The notes: a model not told the origin generated them from the sequence alone. Positions 30,885-43,965 are shown, counted from the stretch's first letter. The stretch: DNA of 64,000 nt from Terana coerulea (GCA_024811115.1 JAKOGH010000941.1:1-64000); one strand, 5' to 3'. A program made the numbers and translations.

Positions 30885-33800
30885 GTTTTTAACGAAGCAG
30901 TGGCTGTAGGATTGTAGGCTGGTGAGGTTGATACGACGAAGAGTTACCGGGTCGACCACACCTGCCTGCGCGCCCTTTCATACCCTCGCGCCCTCCGCTA
31001 GTACCAAAACCTCGGTAGGTTGTCTGGCTCGCTCCGTCCGCCCAGCACCGCCAGTCTGCTCTCATCGCGCTTCGTCTGGTGGAAGACTGACAGCGAAGAG
31101 CATAGCAGTTGTAACAGGAGGGCGTAGGGTCTGATCGGGGAGCTACGCTGTCAAGCGGCGAGCGGCGCGAGGTATTCAGAAAAGAGAACCACTGACAGGT
31201 CCGCGGTCAGCGTGTTGTGAGGAAGCACGATATTATGCCGCTGTATACAGGCGAGAGTCCTCATCCGCTGATCGCAGCCAATGGTCCGGGACGTCTTGAG
31301 CGTCGGCGCATTCAGAGTTGTCTGGGCTGCGGACATAGAGGCATCAGTGTCGGCGCATTTCGCACGTATTCACAGCTGTCGGGAATGTGCGATGCCGCGC
31401 GAAGGGTAGTCTTGTACGAGTTGCGAGGGTTTGTGAGCGGTGAAGGATTTCGGAAGATGCCGATCATGTGACCACGTTGATGTGATGTAAACGCGCTACC
31501 ACGACGCGTCCCAAAGTCTTTCTGTGACTGGGATCCGCAGCTGACCGCTGTCAAAAGACTGGCATTCAACTCTCTGGAGGGGTAGAAATTAACTGAGGAG
31601 ACTTCCACGTAGAAAGTCCAGGGTGCGCTTTCTTGTTCGAATACATGTCCTCTTCTGCTGAGCCTAGTGACAGTATAGGTTGTCCACTTAGATGCTTGAG
31701 CAAGGGCCTCAGGACATCACTGAATGTTGGTGCGGTGTCTCCTGTAATGATTTGGAGATACTCAGTTGGTTGAACTTAGTTCACCTGCATCCGGCTTAGA
31801 TTTTTAGTCATTTGATTTTCATTTTGTTGAAGCTTACCGAGAAAAGTCACTGGTATTGACTGCACAGTAGTTGTAAGGCATGAATAATGGCACTATTCCA
31901 CAGGAATGCTTTACATGCAGCAATACAATACGTTATATGCTCTACTGTACTCATCCATGCCTGAAATCAGCATTGGCCGAAGCCTTCGGGAGCCTTAAAG
32001 AGGCCCATGCGCGTCTATTTCCAAATTGGGCGAAATGCTTCACCTCTCCAAAGCGCTCGCGACCCGGTGCAGACTATATACAAGGTTTGGATCGACTGTC
32101 ATCCGACCGTTTATAGTCAGCTACGGAGACTACGCGAAGGGACATGTTTCCGTGTTGAGTCGGGCATGTGTTCAAGTACGGCGGATGGGTTGACACGCAT
32201 TCAAAATAGAGGGAAAAGAGGGCTTGTGAAAGAGGGATCTTCGGGTCCCGACTACGTCGATCCGTTCGATCGAGGAATCCACGACCGGAGAAGTCTGAAG
32301 AAGAGTAAGCGTGCCGAGTTGAGATAGTGACAAACTCTTACTCAGAGCAAGAAGTGCAGTGGGCATACATTCTCATATTTCCGAACATTCCCTAGCACAA
32401 TGGCTCTCCCCGATGCGTGAGTACCATTTGTGCCTAGAGAGGGATAAGATTGTATCGTTCGGTCCAGACCATATGAATGCCAATTCGGAAGAATAACATC
32501 TGATCGAGATGCGTCCTCAATAGAATGTAACGTACGTTGTGTGCTTCCAATTCCCGACGAGCCTTGACCGGCGAGTGGTTGGCAGTTGATGGACTTGGGA
32601 TAGCCAGAGCTGGAGGTTTCCTGGGTTGTTATGAGTAGTCAGGTTCACCTTTCCACCAGATTCAACCCATGACTAGCTCACCTCTTGTGTTCCAGTCTCT
32701 GATTTCCGTCCTATACTCGTTTTTGAGTGCACACAACTGCGGGTGGCCCGTACAGCAGATGGCTTCAAGAGGCTACCAAGTATCAGGCGAAAACTGAGTG
32801 ATGCTCCAGAATTGCGGCAGGCGGCCGGGGTGCTGACAAACCGTGACTAATCTGGTCCACCGGTGTGATTTCTTCTTGGATGTTCGGGAGCGTATGGAAA
32901 GCATAAAGCAAACACGGCGGATTATGTTGATCGTCTGCATTCCGCACTAGGCGGGCTGCCAGCTCATTGAATAGTTCAATGGACACAGAAAGAAGCCGGA
33001 AATTTTCCGAACTGTGGGCCGAGATGAAAGGCTCAAAGGATTGGCTTGGGATCGGTTGGGAAGCTTTGCTCGTAACAGGTCGTATAGCCGCATGACTAGA
33101 GCTGGGATCAGATATAGCCCGAATTGATTGTACTGCCGCTTGTCGAGGTACTAGAAGATGTACTTAGTGTTTGGGCGTGTGGCGAGAAACATCCAGGAGG
33201 GATGAATAAGGGAAATTACTGCAAAGCTAGCATACGATTTTTCTTTGAGAGTGACTTTTGTCAGTGCAATCAGTAGTCATGGAGGCGAAAGCGTACGTAC
33301 TGTCCTGCCTTCTACGTCGCCCTCGAACCCTCAACACCCCATTCTCATAAATCCTTTTGCACATCGGTGCACTATGCGGGGACACTACCATGTATCCGCA
33401 TGGTTATGCGGTGTAGCCCTGCATATTCCTACAAACAAGATTGCTTAGCAGAGAGAGAAAGTAGCAAGATCACTGCGGCAGTACCTGCGCACACTCTCTT
33501 CGACGAGAATTGTAGGGTAAACCATGGTCAGTTTCCTATGGTCTTCTTATCTGGATGTCTCATGGTGTTATTTTTGCTTGTCCTAGGACGTTATCCCATT
33601 GCTGCTTCCGCTGTCATATCAAAGATCCAAGATGTCCCGTCGTCGTTGGGGGTTCAGTGAGACCCGACAGGACAGAGGGAGCAGTCATGAAGACATGTGG
33701 TCTTGCGGGAACAGCGTAAGTATCAAGATGTGCTGTCTGTGAGAAGCGGTGGAAGGCCGAGGCCTGCGCGGCTTGCGACGGACGAGACAGGGCGAGTGTC

Positions 33801-34800
33801 ATGGTTAGATTGGGCGAGTCGTAGTGAAAGCGACCCGAGGTATGTTTGAGGCGAAGGATGATATGTATTCACGACAAGCGTAGCGTATCGTAGACCAACT
33901 AGCAGCGCTGTAGTGTTGTCGTATAAGAGGTAGCGAAGTGGAAAGTAGAAAGTGGTCGCGGCTGATCGCTTCGGGCGCCGGGTCCTGAATGATAATTCCC
34001 ACGCCACGCTACACATCCCGGAAGCGCTAAAGGTCCTTCGTCTCTTACCGCCAGCATGATACACAACTATTTCTCATTGACTTCTCCAATAACTCCTGAT
34101 TACTGTGTTTTTCTTGTCAGTAGCACACACTAGTCGTGCCTGCTCGTCGAATTGCGAGCGCTTCAGTCACTGAGCGGTAACTTAAGAACTGTGAGTCAAT
34201 TTTCGCCTTTCCTCATGCACCACACATAACAGTCGTTTCTTGAACAGCATCAACACTGAGAACATACATAGATATGAAAGCATGGCTGTGAGCCGTGAAA
34301 TCGCGAGAAACCGAAGATGGAAGCGTGGGTTGTTTTGATCGTGGCCTCGAGCGAACATCGTCTGTGGCATCGCTAAAATATCATGAGGGAGGGCACTTAT
34401 GTGGCCGCTATCCATGATCTCGCTTGTAGGCGTCGCGCGTTTTATAAGCAAAAAAGGCCGGGGGAGACAATAATCACAAACGGCGACCTCGTGGAACCCG
34501 GCCACCACTTGGCACGAACAAACGGTCGTTTATGGCTCTCTCATTTTCATCTATGGCCCTTCTACATATTCTACGTGGCTGGCCTCGTAAATGAATGGGT
34601 TATAAATGCGTGTGTTGCGGGTGAGTCTACTCTCGCATCGTCATCTCGTATCCTCGTCTCACTTCTAACTCTCCAAACCAACTGCGCAAGCATTCAGCAC
34701 CCATGGCTACCGTTTCTGTGGGCGTGGTGCATAAGCTTCATTATTGCCTGATTTTTGATGCCTTGAATTATAGCCCGTCCCTCTCGCATATCATAGCTTC
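30885..34800. other. Long gene-poor stretch
   Basis: 3.9 kb without a supported gene. Many short frames occur on both strands. A possible first exon with ATG at 32400 and a GTGAGTAC donor at 32417 (ATGGCTCTCCCCGATGC) could not be joined in frame to anything downstream. No mobile-element ends were noticed. Confidence 0.4.
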
Positions 34801-35590
34801 ATGGATTTCGCGACTGGTGCCTTGCCAGAGTGGGCCGACCTCCCTGGATTGGTTGTACCACAGGAGGTCCACACGCTTCGCGGCCGAGCAGCGCTCGTAC
34901 CCGCGGAGCATTCACCGCGATACAGCGCCCCTATGCAGTTCAAGAGAAACTCGAGTGACGGGGTGCTGCCCGGGTATCCATTGGCGCTGGCGTTGAGGCG
35001 CAATTTCGAGCAATTAATGGGTGGGAGCGATGAAGTCCCACTTCAGAGAAAAAATCTGGACAATGGCCCTGAAGTTGATATCCGAGCTCAAATCCGAATC
35101 AAGGTAAGTCACCATAATTGCACATGTGTCGTACGATTTGCTGAAATCAACACCCTCACTCCTCAGTGGCCTGGCTACAGCAAGTATTCAGAATATGATA
35201 AGAACCGCACCGCGAGTAGAAGGATGTGGCACGTGAAGGATTTCGCTCTGGTTGTCGCTCAATCAATGAGCGATTACATGGACGTGAGCACTGTATTTCT
35301 CCGCGAATCAACACACGGTCTCGCTCATGTCGTTCCAGAGGAAGCGGAATGAGCCCTGCTCCGAACCCGACTGGGACCTATCCAGGATATCGTTTGACAG
35401 GTTGTGGCTTGTCGAGCTCCGCCCCATGACGGCGACGATTTGGCAGCCCGTCCTCTGCCTTGCTCCCGAGGCTGCGCATCTCATGGCCATGCCAGACGAC
35501 TTGAGGCACCGTCTGGCGGATTCTGATGCCCAGCTTGAGGCCTGGGGGCCTACAGACCGTGCGGGGCGTGTCCGGCGGGAAGGGTGGTGA
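34801..35590 (+). CDS. Hypothetical protein with WPGY motif, 3 exons
   Basis: Exons 34801-35103, 35167-35283 and 35339-35590 join in phase 0 with GTAAGT and GTGAGC donors and CAG acceptors to give 223 residues. Exon 2 begins WPGYSKYSEYDKNRTASRRM and ends with the helix FALVVAQSMSDYMD, directly after I-R-I-K. This resembles a block (IKW/IRWPGY...I..kD......it..kLA..V) that recurs in large families of agaricomycete hypothetical proteins; I know no function for them. The C-terminal exon has DLSRISFDRLWLVELRP and is not recognised. There is no signal peptide. A TTATAAATG lies about 200 bp upstream. The true start may be further 5'. Confidence 0.6.
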
Positions 35591-36132
35591 ATCTGGCTCG
35601 ACCTGGCGTAACCACTCTTTGTGTAACCTATTCTACCGCCGGGATGGAGATGCCGGACCACTAGTCCACATCGCAGATGTGCAATTGAATGACTCTCAAA
35701 TTCTTACCCGGCGTGCATACACTAAGCTCATCCCGGTTGGGAGTACAGCCAGCGCTGTCCGTCGACCGGCTTTCCTAAGCCACATCCGCTCGTCTCGAGA
35801 GCGCTCGAATTTGGCCCTCCGAGCCGTTCCTGCTGCATCCTTGCCACAAGTAGGAAGATATAGGAACAGTGGCAAGCACGAAAGATGATTCATTGGTATT
35901 TCACATATTTGACACATATCGCCCGACCACAGCAAGTTGATCACAACCCTCCCACTTACCTTCATCCCTCTCGTTGTTCGTACCCTGGCCTTGTATACTT
36001 CTGAGGCCGACCCAAGCGCGGGCGGCGGCCCCTTACGTAGCCGTTTGTCCGTCATACTTCGTCCTTGGGTTCAAGTGGCTCCTGCCGCAGCGTAGGGAGA
36101 CACCTCTTGTGTCCGTGCATGCTGTGGCTTGT
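35591..36132. other. Intergenic, nothing recognised
   Basis: The 3' flank of the WPGY gene. No supported gene. Confidence 0.5.
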
Positions 36133-36412
36133 AATAGGGGAGTAGGTTGTTTTGGCCTGTTGCAGGGTTTGTTGCAGAGCGTCCTGTTGCAACAGCCTGC
36201 AACAGCCCGATCCTGCAACACCTCTCGAGGTGTTTCAGGAATCCTCGTTTTGGTCTCCTGCAACAGACTCTGCAACAGCGTCTGCAACACAGAGGTTTGA
36301 ACACCCCTACTTTGTTGCAGAATTTCTTGGCATTTTCAGCTATCCTACAACGAAGTCCTGCAACAGCCCTGCAACAGCCCCAAAAGTCCAGCTCTGAACC
36401 CCCTAGTGCTTA
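36133..36412 (+). mobile_element. MITE-like element rich in TGCAACAG
   Basis: About 11 copies of TGCAACA(G/C) or its complement lie within 230 bp. The left end (TTTTGGCCTGTTGCAGGG) is close to the reverse complement of the right end (TTTTGGGGCTGTTGCAGGG), giving imperfect terminal inverted repeats. The copies near the left end are in one orientation and most of the others in the opposite one, like a small non-autonomous element or a self-complementary transcript. Exact ends and target duplication are not clear. Confidence 0.5.
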
Positions 36413-36745
36413 CGTTCGCGAAACTACAGTGTGTTGCTTACTGGGCAATTCACTAGTATAAGAAACGCAGCGCGTTGGTGTAGATATCAAAATATAGATA
36501 CGACAGTGACGATATTTGCTACAAAGAATTATACGGAATTCGACTAAGAATATATCTATGCATGAGCCTGCGAAAATGTGTAGGATGTGCGATGGAGACA
36601 AAGCGTGAGGATGATGAAGTCTATCAATGCGTGGGTGTCGTGTATCGTGATGGTCGTAGCCGGCGATGGGACAGATAAAGAGACCAATCGAGCATGGAAA
36701 AAGCACCGTGAAAAGGCGTGAAAGAAAACAAGTCACTGAAAAAGT

Positions 36746-38808
36746 CTAGTCGGCGTACTTGCTCAGCGCGCGGATGCGCGCGCCGTGCGTGTACAGCACG
36801 AACGGGATCGGCAGCATGAGCACCGCGACGCCGCCGAGGACGCTGCACGCGGGGCCGACGCCGAGGTTGTGGAAGAACGCGGTGCTGAAGAGCGGGAAGG
36901 CGGCGCCGACCATCGACCGGAAGAGGTCGTTGCCCGCGAGCACGGACGCGACGTAGCGCGGGTAGCAGTCCGATAGGTAACTGTAAAACACAAAGAGAAT
37001 CTGTGAGCACGGTCGACGTTGAGGGAGGAAACATGGGGGCGTACTTGAGGCCGGCCTGGAAGAGCAGGTACGTGCCCGAGGCGAAGAACGCGGAGGCGAC
37101 GATGGGCGAGATCCAGTGTATGCTCGCGCCGCTCGTCCAGCCGAACCAGAACATGGAGATGGGCAGGAAGATGCCGCCGACCATTGCGACGGGCAGCCGA
37201 TATTCAGGAACAAAGGCTAACACCGAGGCGTAAGTTAACAAGGACGCTCGGGTGTGAAAGGGCCACGTACTGTAGTTTCCTTCCTGGAACATGGGTTTGA
37301 GGACCCGGACCACGTACGGCACAAACACCAAGTAGGTGACCACGACGCCGATGAAGAGGCCCAAGAACGCCAGGCCGTTCTCGCCGAGGGTGAAGCCATG
37401 TTGCTCGACGAAGACGACGTAGAACGACTCGATGAAGATGTACAAGATGCCTGCAAAAACAACGGGAATGTTAGATGTTGCTTCTCATCAGCGTGTGCGG
37501 AGGGGACGCACCGTAGACTAAGGCGATGTACAGATTCCAGCAGACGACGATGGGCTCAACGAAGCCGAGCAAGAAGGGCCGAACGAGGTTCTCTTGCGCG
37601 AGCTCGCCGAGGGTCATGTGCTCGACCTCGATCTCGCCCTTCGACTTGAAGTTCGCGTTGCCCGTCAGGCGGCGCAAACGAGCCGCACGACGGTACAGAA
37701 TGCTGCAACGCATGCATGTCAGAACACGTACAGCTAACGAGTGCAGCAGGACTCACGAGTGCTCAGAGGTCTCGGGAAGGAAGACCGCGAGGAAGATCAG
37801 GGTGGCGCCAGACAGCCACATCAGGATCCAGATCGTCCACGTCCAGTCCTCGTTCTCGACGACGAACCCACCGATTAGCGGCCCAAGGACGGGCCCGCAG
37901 ACCGCCGCGAGCCCCCACAAGCCGATAACAACCGCGCGATTCCCGTCGTCCCACATGTCGACCATGCTCGCGCCGCCTGTCGCGAGCGCGGGCGAGCCGA
38001 CAAAGCCCGCCAGGAACCGCAGCGGCAGCAGCGCGCCGAGGTTCTTCGACAGCGCCGTCGGGATCTGCAGCAGCACGAACACGAGCAGCGAGAGGATGTA
38101 GATCGTCGTGCGCCCGATCTGCGGGATCTCGGAGAGCGGGCTGAGGAACATGGGCCCAATGCCGTAGCCGGCGACGAAGAGCGTGAGGCCGAGCGTCGCG
38201 GCGACGTTCGACACGCCGTACTGCGCCGCGATGTCCGCGATGCCGGGCGCGTAGAGCGCGGAGCCGATGTAGATGCTGAAGGTGAGCAGGCAGATCTCGA
38301 ACGTGACGAAGCAGCGTTTGGCGAAGGACCACTGCAGGGAGAACGGTCAGCATGGATTTGGGGTTGGGTGGCGGGGGCGACGTACGTTTCGTGCATGTTC
38401 GGGGTCGTTGGGGCCATACCAGCCCACGACATTCGAGTCCGCGATCTCGCTCTGGACTTCCGGCTTGGCGAGTATCTCCGCCTCAAACTCGCCCTTCTCG
38501 ATATCTGTGTTCCGCGTCTTCTTGGGTGCAAGCGTCCTGGAGTCGTCTGCGATCTCCGCGCTGTCGTTCGGAGACTCGATGTCTGGTATGGGTGTCCGCG
38601 ACGGGTCTTCCGGCTGCCCGCTCAAGGTCGCCGCCTCTGCGTCGATTTGTGACGAGGCTTCGCTTTGGGTATTTGTCCGCTGGCGTCTCGTGAGCTCGTC
38701 TGGCGAGAAACCTGGCCGCTCGTCGGGATGCCGGAAGAGTCGGTGTCCAGAAGCATAGTACACGAGCTGGCCAATAAAAGAGTCGCGGATCAGATCAGGA
38801 ACGGGCAT
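36746..38808 (-). CDS. MFS transporter, DHA1 polyamine/multidrug type
   Basis: Six exons (38386-38808, 37757-38331, 37512-37702, 37271-37450, 37045-37216, 36746-36980) close in phase to 591 residues. Residues 1 to about 142 form a hydrophilic N-terminal tail with many S/T/E/D, followed by about 12 membrane helices. Helix 1 has FEICLLTFSIYIGSALYAP. The helix 2-3 region has GLTLFVAGYGIGPMFLSPLSE, the usual A-x-x-x-GPxxxxPLSE-like DHA1 signature. Next come RFLAGFVGSPALATGGAS and GPVLGPLIGGF, the motif C of antiporters, and late helices with YLSDCYPRYVASVLAGNDLF and RSMVGAAFPLF. These match plasma-membrane H+ antiporters of the TPO1/FLU1/CYHR group exporting polyamines, azoles or cycloheximide; the substrate cannot be read from the sequence. 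An in-frame ATG at 38883 would add 25 Pro-rich residues. Confidence 0.85.
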
Positions 38809-40193
38809 TTTGAAGAGAGAAGAGGCGGAAGAAAGGGGACCGGGGAGGGGGAGGCGAGGGGGAGGGGGTTGCGGTTGGTCCACTCACCACGACGAGGCTG
38901 ATATAGGTTTCCGAAAACTGTGTCTCAGTCAGCAGAGCACCTTCACCACCGGGTGGCGTGTTAAAGTGTTGTCGCGAGTCCGTGCAAGGCTGCAACAATT
39001 TTGCTGACCGAGCATCGCAGTTGCGCTCGACCCGCCGCGCTGATTGGTGGATCGCGCGTGGGGCGTCCCAATCGGGCGCTCCGCACCGTCTGGCGATTCC
39101 GCTGGGACGACGCCATCGCCTGCTCATGTCAGCAGTTGGATCGGTAAGGATCACGCAGACGCCCAAATCCCGCCGCCATGCACAAGCGTTTGCACCACCG
39201 CGTAACTGCAGCCTTATCTGCTAACGCCGTCGCGTCAACGTCCTTGGCACAGCACCGACATTGATATGACTCCTGAAACGCACCTGGTTATTCAGCAGAC
39301 GACAAACTGCAACGGGACGTTCTCGAAGGGGTGTGAACCTGGGAATGCCGGGAGGCATACGCGTACGACTACCAGCTGAGCGCTGAGCGCTTGGGGGAGG
39401 GGCGGACACAGAGTCCAGACGGACAGGCCTCAAACGGCCAAGTGGTAACATTGGCCTAACGGTGACTCATCTCCACGAAGTACAGACTATAAAGTCGCTT
39501 TAACGTCGAACATACCAGTTTCCTATGAATCGTTCACCGAATTGCTGTCTTGAACTCGGACGTGCCTGATAAACTGGCAGGATTGAGTGCAAAGTTGTAA
39601 GAAACATTGAGGGCCACGAGGCAGCCCAGCCGGCATTTTCCAACCAGCAATCTATCGTATGAATAGGAGTGCGCCGTGTCTCGATGCCACTGATACCGGT
39701 AGGCTGACTCGGTGACATATACTGTGCGTGCGTGGCCAAGCTTACCTACGTACTTACACTTGGACGCCCACAAAAGACGCGAGAATATTTGTTGATGACA
39801 TATATGCGCGTAAATATATGAGTACGAATAATAAATGCGATTATGAGCGCACTGCACTCATGTGACTAGAGCTCAGGACACTTACAGGGCTTTATGCACG
39901 AGCTTCATGTCCTTGCGCTAAGCGTCCTTTAATGCATGCGGCAACAGCACGTCCACAGCGCACATCTTATAGAGAAGGCCAAATTCAAGTCAATGAAGAT
40001 ACAAAGGGTCCTCGCTGGTGAAGAGACGACATGGTAAGGGCTGTTGAAGTGTGCCAGGTCAGCGGTTGGATGAGAACATAGTTCGGCGCTTGAATACCCT
40101 TGTGGCACTGATGGTATTTCCATTTATAGTACAAATGGTCGAGACACACCCTTTGCTCACCTGACACCTCTCCCAAAATGCATGGTAAAAGTG
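38809..40193. other. Intergenic, nothing recognised
   Basis: 5' region of the MFS gene and flank of the tandem duplication. No supported gene was found. Confidence 0.5.
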
Positions 40194-40573
40194 TGCGCAC
40201 CTGGGCAGCAGAACATACCATATATATGCAGGCAAGATCATTGCTGGAGCTGCATGTCCGCCCCTGCCGGCCCGACATCCCCTCAGGCGCCCTGTTCCAG
40301 TTGTGGGGAAAATGCCACGCGAGTTATGCTGACGTAAGCGTGTCTGGAGCGGCCAAATGAACCATGGTTGCTTTCTTGAGGCGGACGCTCCCAAGTGACC
40401 GTGCACCACCCCAGCTCTCCTGCCACCTGCGTCTTGGCCTGCTCGTCTGCGGCTTGTGCTGTCCTTCCTTCAAGAACGACTCTCCTTTCGCCGCCACACT
40501 GGTCCTTCACGCACCCCACCCGCACTCACCCAGTCGTCCTGGACCCCCAGTCCGCGTCGCAACGGCAATTAGC

Positions 40574-41540
40574 ATGGAATACACATTTGGCGGGAAGTAC
40601 CTCCTCGGAGAAGAGGTTGCGGTGGGCGGATGCGGCACGGTCTTCCAGGGCGTGCACAAGATTGCTGGCAAGGAGGTGGCGATCAAGGTCGAGCCGGCGG
40701 TCGCGCGGTCGTCGCCGCTGCAGCAGGAGACGAAGATATACCGGTCGCTGCAGGGAGGCCCGGGCGTGCCGTGGATGATGTGGGCGGGCAGGTCGGGGAG
40801 TACAACGTGATGGTGATCGACCTGCTCGGGCCGTCGCTCGAGGACCTCTTCCAGACGTGCAACCGCTACTTTTCGCTGAAGACGGTGCTCATGCTTGGTG
40901 TGCAACTGGTACGTGCCCTTGGTCTATCAGACAGCCCGTTTGGCTGACTGTGCCCAGCTCGACCGGATCGAATACATCCACTCGCGCGGGCTCGTCCACC
41001 GGGACATCAAGCCGGCGAACTTTGTGATGTCGTCGCGCGAGCCGGCGGAGTCGTGCGTGAACGTGATCGACTTCGGGCTGGCGAAGAAGTACCGCGAGCC
41101 GCTGACGGGCGCGCACATCCCGTACCGGCAGGACGAGCAGCACGGGGTCGGCACGTCGCTCTTTGCGTCGATCCACACGCACGACGGCATCGAGGCGTCG
41201 CGGCGCGACGACCTGGAGGCGCTCGCGTACATGCTCATGTACTTCGTGCGCGGGTCGCTGCCGTGGCGCAAGATCCGGGGCGACGACGCGCGCGACGTGG
41301 GACGCCATCCGCGCGAAGAAGATGGAGACGATGGAGATCCTGACCGTGAAGCTGCCGGACGAGCTCCAGACGTTCTACCGCTACGTGCGCGGGCTCGAGT
41401 TCCGGGCGAGGACAGACAGCGCGTTGCGTGGATGGACGGGCACGGGCGGCTATTGGCGGGATGGACGAGCAGGGGTTCGCCCTCTGTGGAGGATGTTGTG
41501 TTATCGAAAAAGACGAGAAAGGGTGGTGTTTGGGGTATAG
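40574..41540 (+). pseudogene. Casein kinase 1-like gene, copy 1, frameshifted
   Basis: [20 protein letters not shown] starts the kinase domain, followed by [10 protein letters not shown] and EVAIKVEPA with the ATP-binding Lys. A missing base near 40787 shifts GVPWMMWAG to [20 protein letters not shown]. An intron (40909-40957, GTACGT..CCCAG) joins to IEYIHSRGLVHRDIKPANF, VIDFGLAKKYRE, GTSLFASIHTHDGIEASRRD and DLEALAYMLMYF, all typical of CK1. A second shift at about 41283 breaks the frame after LPWRKIRG, and after LQTFYRYVRGLEFRA the C-terminus departs from the family. Catalytic HRD and DFG are intact, but the gene cannot give a whole kinase. Confidence 0.8.
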
Positions 41541-41814
41541 TTATCGGTAAGATTCCTTTCTGGTATGGTACGCGTGGTCGGCGCGCGGGTGGGGATCTGA
41601 CGCTGTTCTCCGCGCTGTTGCGGTGTGCTGAGTCCTGACCCCGTTTCTCGTCTAGTGTCCCTGTGCCACCAGCCGCGCCGCTGCGTCTCGCTCGCGGGAC
41701 GGACTCCTGTCGCGCGCGGCGCACAACCGCACAAGTCAACATCCGGTGGTCTCCGTTTATCAGCCTTTGCGACTGGCTTACCATTTCAATGGGTCACTGC
41801 CGTCTTGGTCGCAG

Positions 41815-43110
41815 GACGGTGTTCTGTCGTACAATGTCCAATGTCACAATCCCGCCGGTGGCAGCCACGGGACGCGGCCTTCTGCATGGCCTTCATGGCT
41901 GCTTGCTCGCCGGACGAAGCTCTGTTGCGGCGCGTCGACATCGGCCACAGTGCGACCTCTCGCGATCGACGCGCCAGTAGTTACTGTCCGGACACCGGCG
42001 CCGTCTTGTCTCGCCCGTCCCGTCTCGCCCGTCTGCTTGCCATGCAGCCCTCTTGCCCTCGAATTCCCGGCTGCAGCGTTCCACTCCCGGACACAAGTCT
42101 AAGGGGTGGAACGTTAAATCCTGTCGCGAGCATCGGTCTAACCCTAACCCACCTCTCGGTACGCAAGGACACCCATGTCGCCCATCGGGACGGCCGTCTC
42201 GCTGGTCGTCTCGCTTGCCATCCACAGTAGCGTGGCCTGACGCGGCTCGCGGGATGGCGATCTGTTGCGGAACGTCAACACTCCGCCGTTCATACTGTCC
42301 GCCTGCGCTCGCTCACCTATCGTTCTGGTGTCTGGCACTCTGGTTTCGGACGGCTGGCCTTCCTTCGACCCCGTTGGGCTTGCGCGTCGACAATCTACCG
42401 CGCCGAGTCAGAATGGGTCCCTTCACGCGCGTTGACTTGTGGCTTACCTCTGCTTCCGTCGTCCCGGTCGGCGGACGGCGATCTGTTGCGGAACGTCAAA
42501 CACGGCTGTCGCCAGCCCCTCTGCATCGCGACAGTGCGGCGTTCCTCTGCACTTCACTTATGTGCTGCTCGCCGGAAGAAGATCTGTTGTGGAACGTCAA
42601 AAATCGTTGCTTCCGCACTGAAATACTCTCGCTTACCTCTCGGCCTTGGCCGCCGGACGGCGATCTACCGTGGAACGTCGAACTGGTCTCAATGAACGTC
42701 TGGCCTTTGCACCCTTTCGGCAATGTCGGCGGCGTCTGTCTTGACTGCAGACAACAAGGCGTGAGTACTTGCGACCAGTAACACAAACAGCGCGTACTGA
42801 CCTCTCGCTGGCCTTTCAAGTCCCGCAACGCCACAAAGACCGTTCGGCCTTCCAACCACCAGAGCGCCAGACCCCCGGTCACCGGACGACGATCTGTCGT
42901 CTCCACGCCATCCGTGACCCTGCACGCCCAGCCATGCGCATGCGGCACAGCGACGTCAACGCGACGCGATCTACGGCAGCAACGTGAACGGCTCGCGCGA
43001 CAGAGCTAGAATCGAATGCTATGAGTTCGGCGCTCCGTAGACGACCGTGAACGACGCTCACCGAACCCCATATTTCCGGACGGCGATATGTCGTGTCAAC
43101 GCAGATTGAC
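41815..43110 (+). repeat. Degenerate repeat around CTGTTGCGGAACGTCAA
   Basis: The core CCGGACGGCGATCTGTTGCG followed by GAACGTCAA recurs in variants at about 41920, 42252, 42475, 42572, 42655, 42887 and 43079, at irregular 85-330 bp spacing. Most copies are followed by a TTACCTCT/TCACCT-like segment. No reading frame is shared by all copies. Confidence 0.6.
42138..42150. repeat. Short telomere-like motif
   Basis: CTAACCCTAACCC, two units of the fungal telomere repeat, also present at 54365-54377. It is too short to prove telomeric origin. Confidence 0.3.
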
Positions 43111-43965
43111 CCCTTCGCGATACGTTGATGCCCGTAGATACCTCTGTCAACCGCTCTTAGTGGACAGTCGATGAAATCCTCTAATGATTGCTTACCGTCA
43201 TTCAAGTCTTGTGAGCGCAAACGCGATGGACAGCCTCGCAGGCTCTTGCGAGCCTGCTCGGCGCCACAACGGCGAAGCGTCGTGCTTGGTCGGCTTCTCC
43301 AACTCGGGACATCTTCTGAGGCGCGATCGTCCATCGACCACGAGCTGCGTTGCTTGCTGTGCGCCAGTGCACACTGCAGCAGCTGGCTTGCCTCCCGGCC
43401 TGCTCGCACACAAGTGTCTTGCGACAACGGGCGCTTATTTGCTCGTCAGCCACACTGGCCTCGAGAACACCAAATCAAGAGCGTACCTTGGCCGAAACGC
43501 CTCCCGGTGCCTTCTAATGCACACACCCAATCACTGCTCCCTATATTCCATCCCTACATGGCATGCTGGGCCTATCCAGGCCTGTTCAAAGGTCTTCCAG
43601 GGCTCTGAAAGGTGAGGATTTAAGTTGTCTTGTTGTAGTAGACAGGCAGTAGAGAGTGCAGAGAAAATCAGTCGCGAGCCAGAAAATAAAACGAAGACAT
43701 TTGTGACGGCAGTGAGCAAGATGCATGTGGTCAGTGAGCAAAGTGAGAAGGTGGGACTGGCTCAGGCTGCGAAAATTCTCAGATCCAGATCTCACTTCAA
43801 AATTCACCAGAAAGTCTCTCAGATACTCTGATGCTACCAGACATTACTCTGGACTCAGTGTGGATGCCGCTGTTGGTTTTGTTGGTCTCATCAACCCTGG
43901 ATGGTGCCCCTCGCACAGGTTCACACTAGGACAGAGCCGCTTCAGGCTGCTGATCTCGGACAGCA
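43111..43965. other. Duplicated region without a recognised gene
   Basis: Conserved with 55541-56377 apart from small indels (about 20 bp at 43115-43135 are missing in unit 2). No domain was recognised in any frame. Confidence 0.5.

Noticed and set aside
32397..32770. Possible gene start ATGGCTCTCCCCGATGC with a GTGAGT donor
   Set aside because: The next plausible exon after TTCCAG gives an immediate stop; no chain of exons could be built.
42138..42150. Interstitial telomere repeat
   Set aside because: Only two repeat units; may be chance. Kept as a low-confidence feature, not as evidence for a chromosome end.
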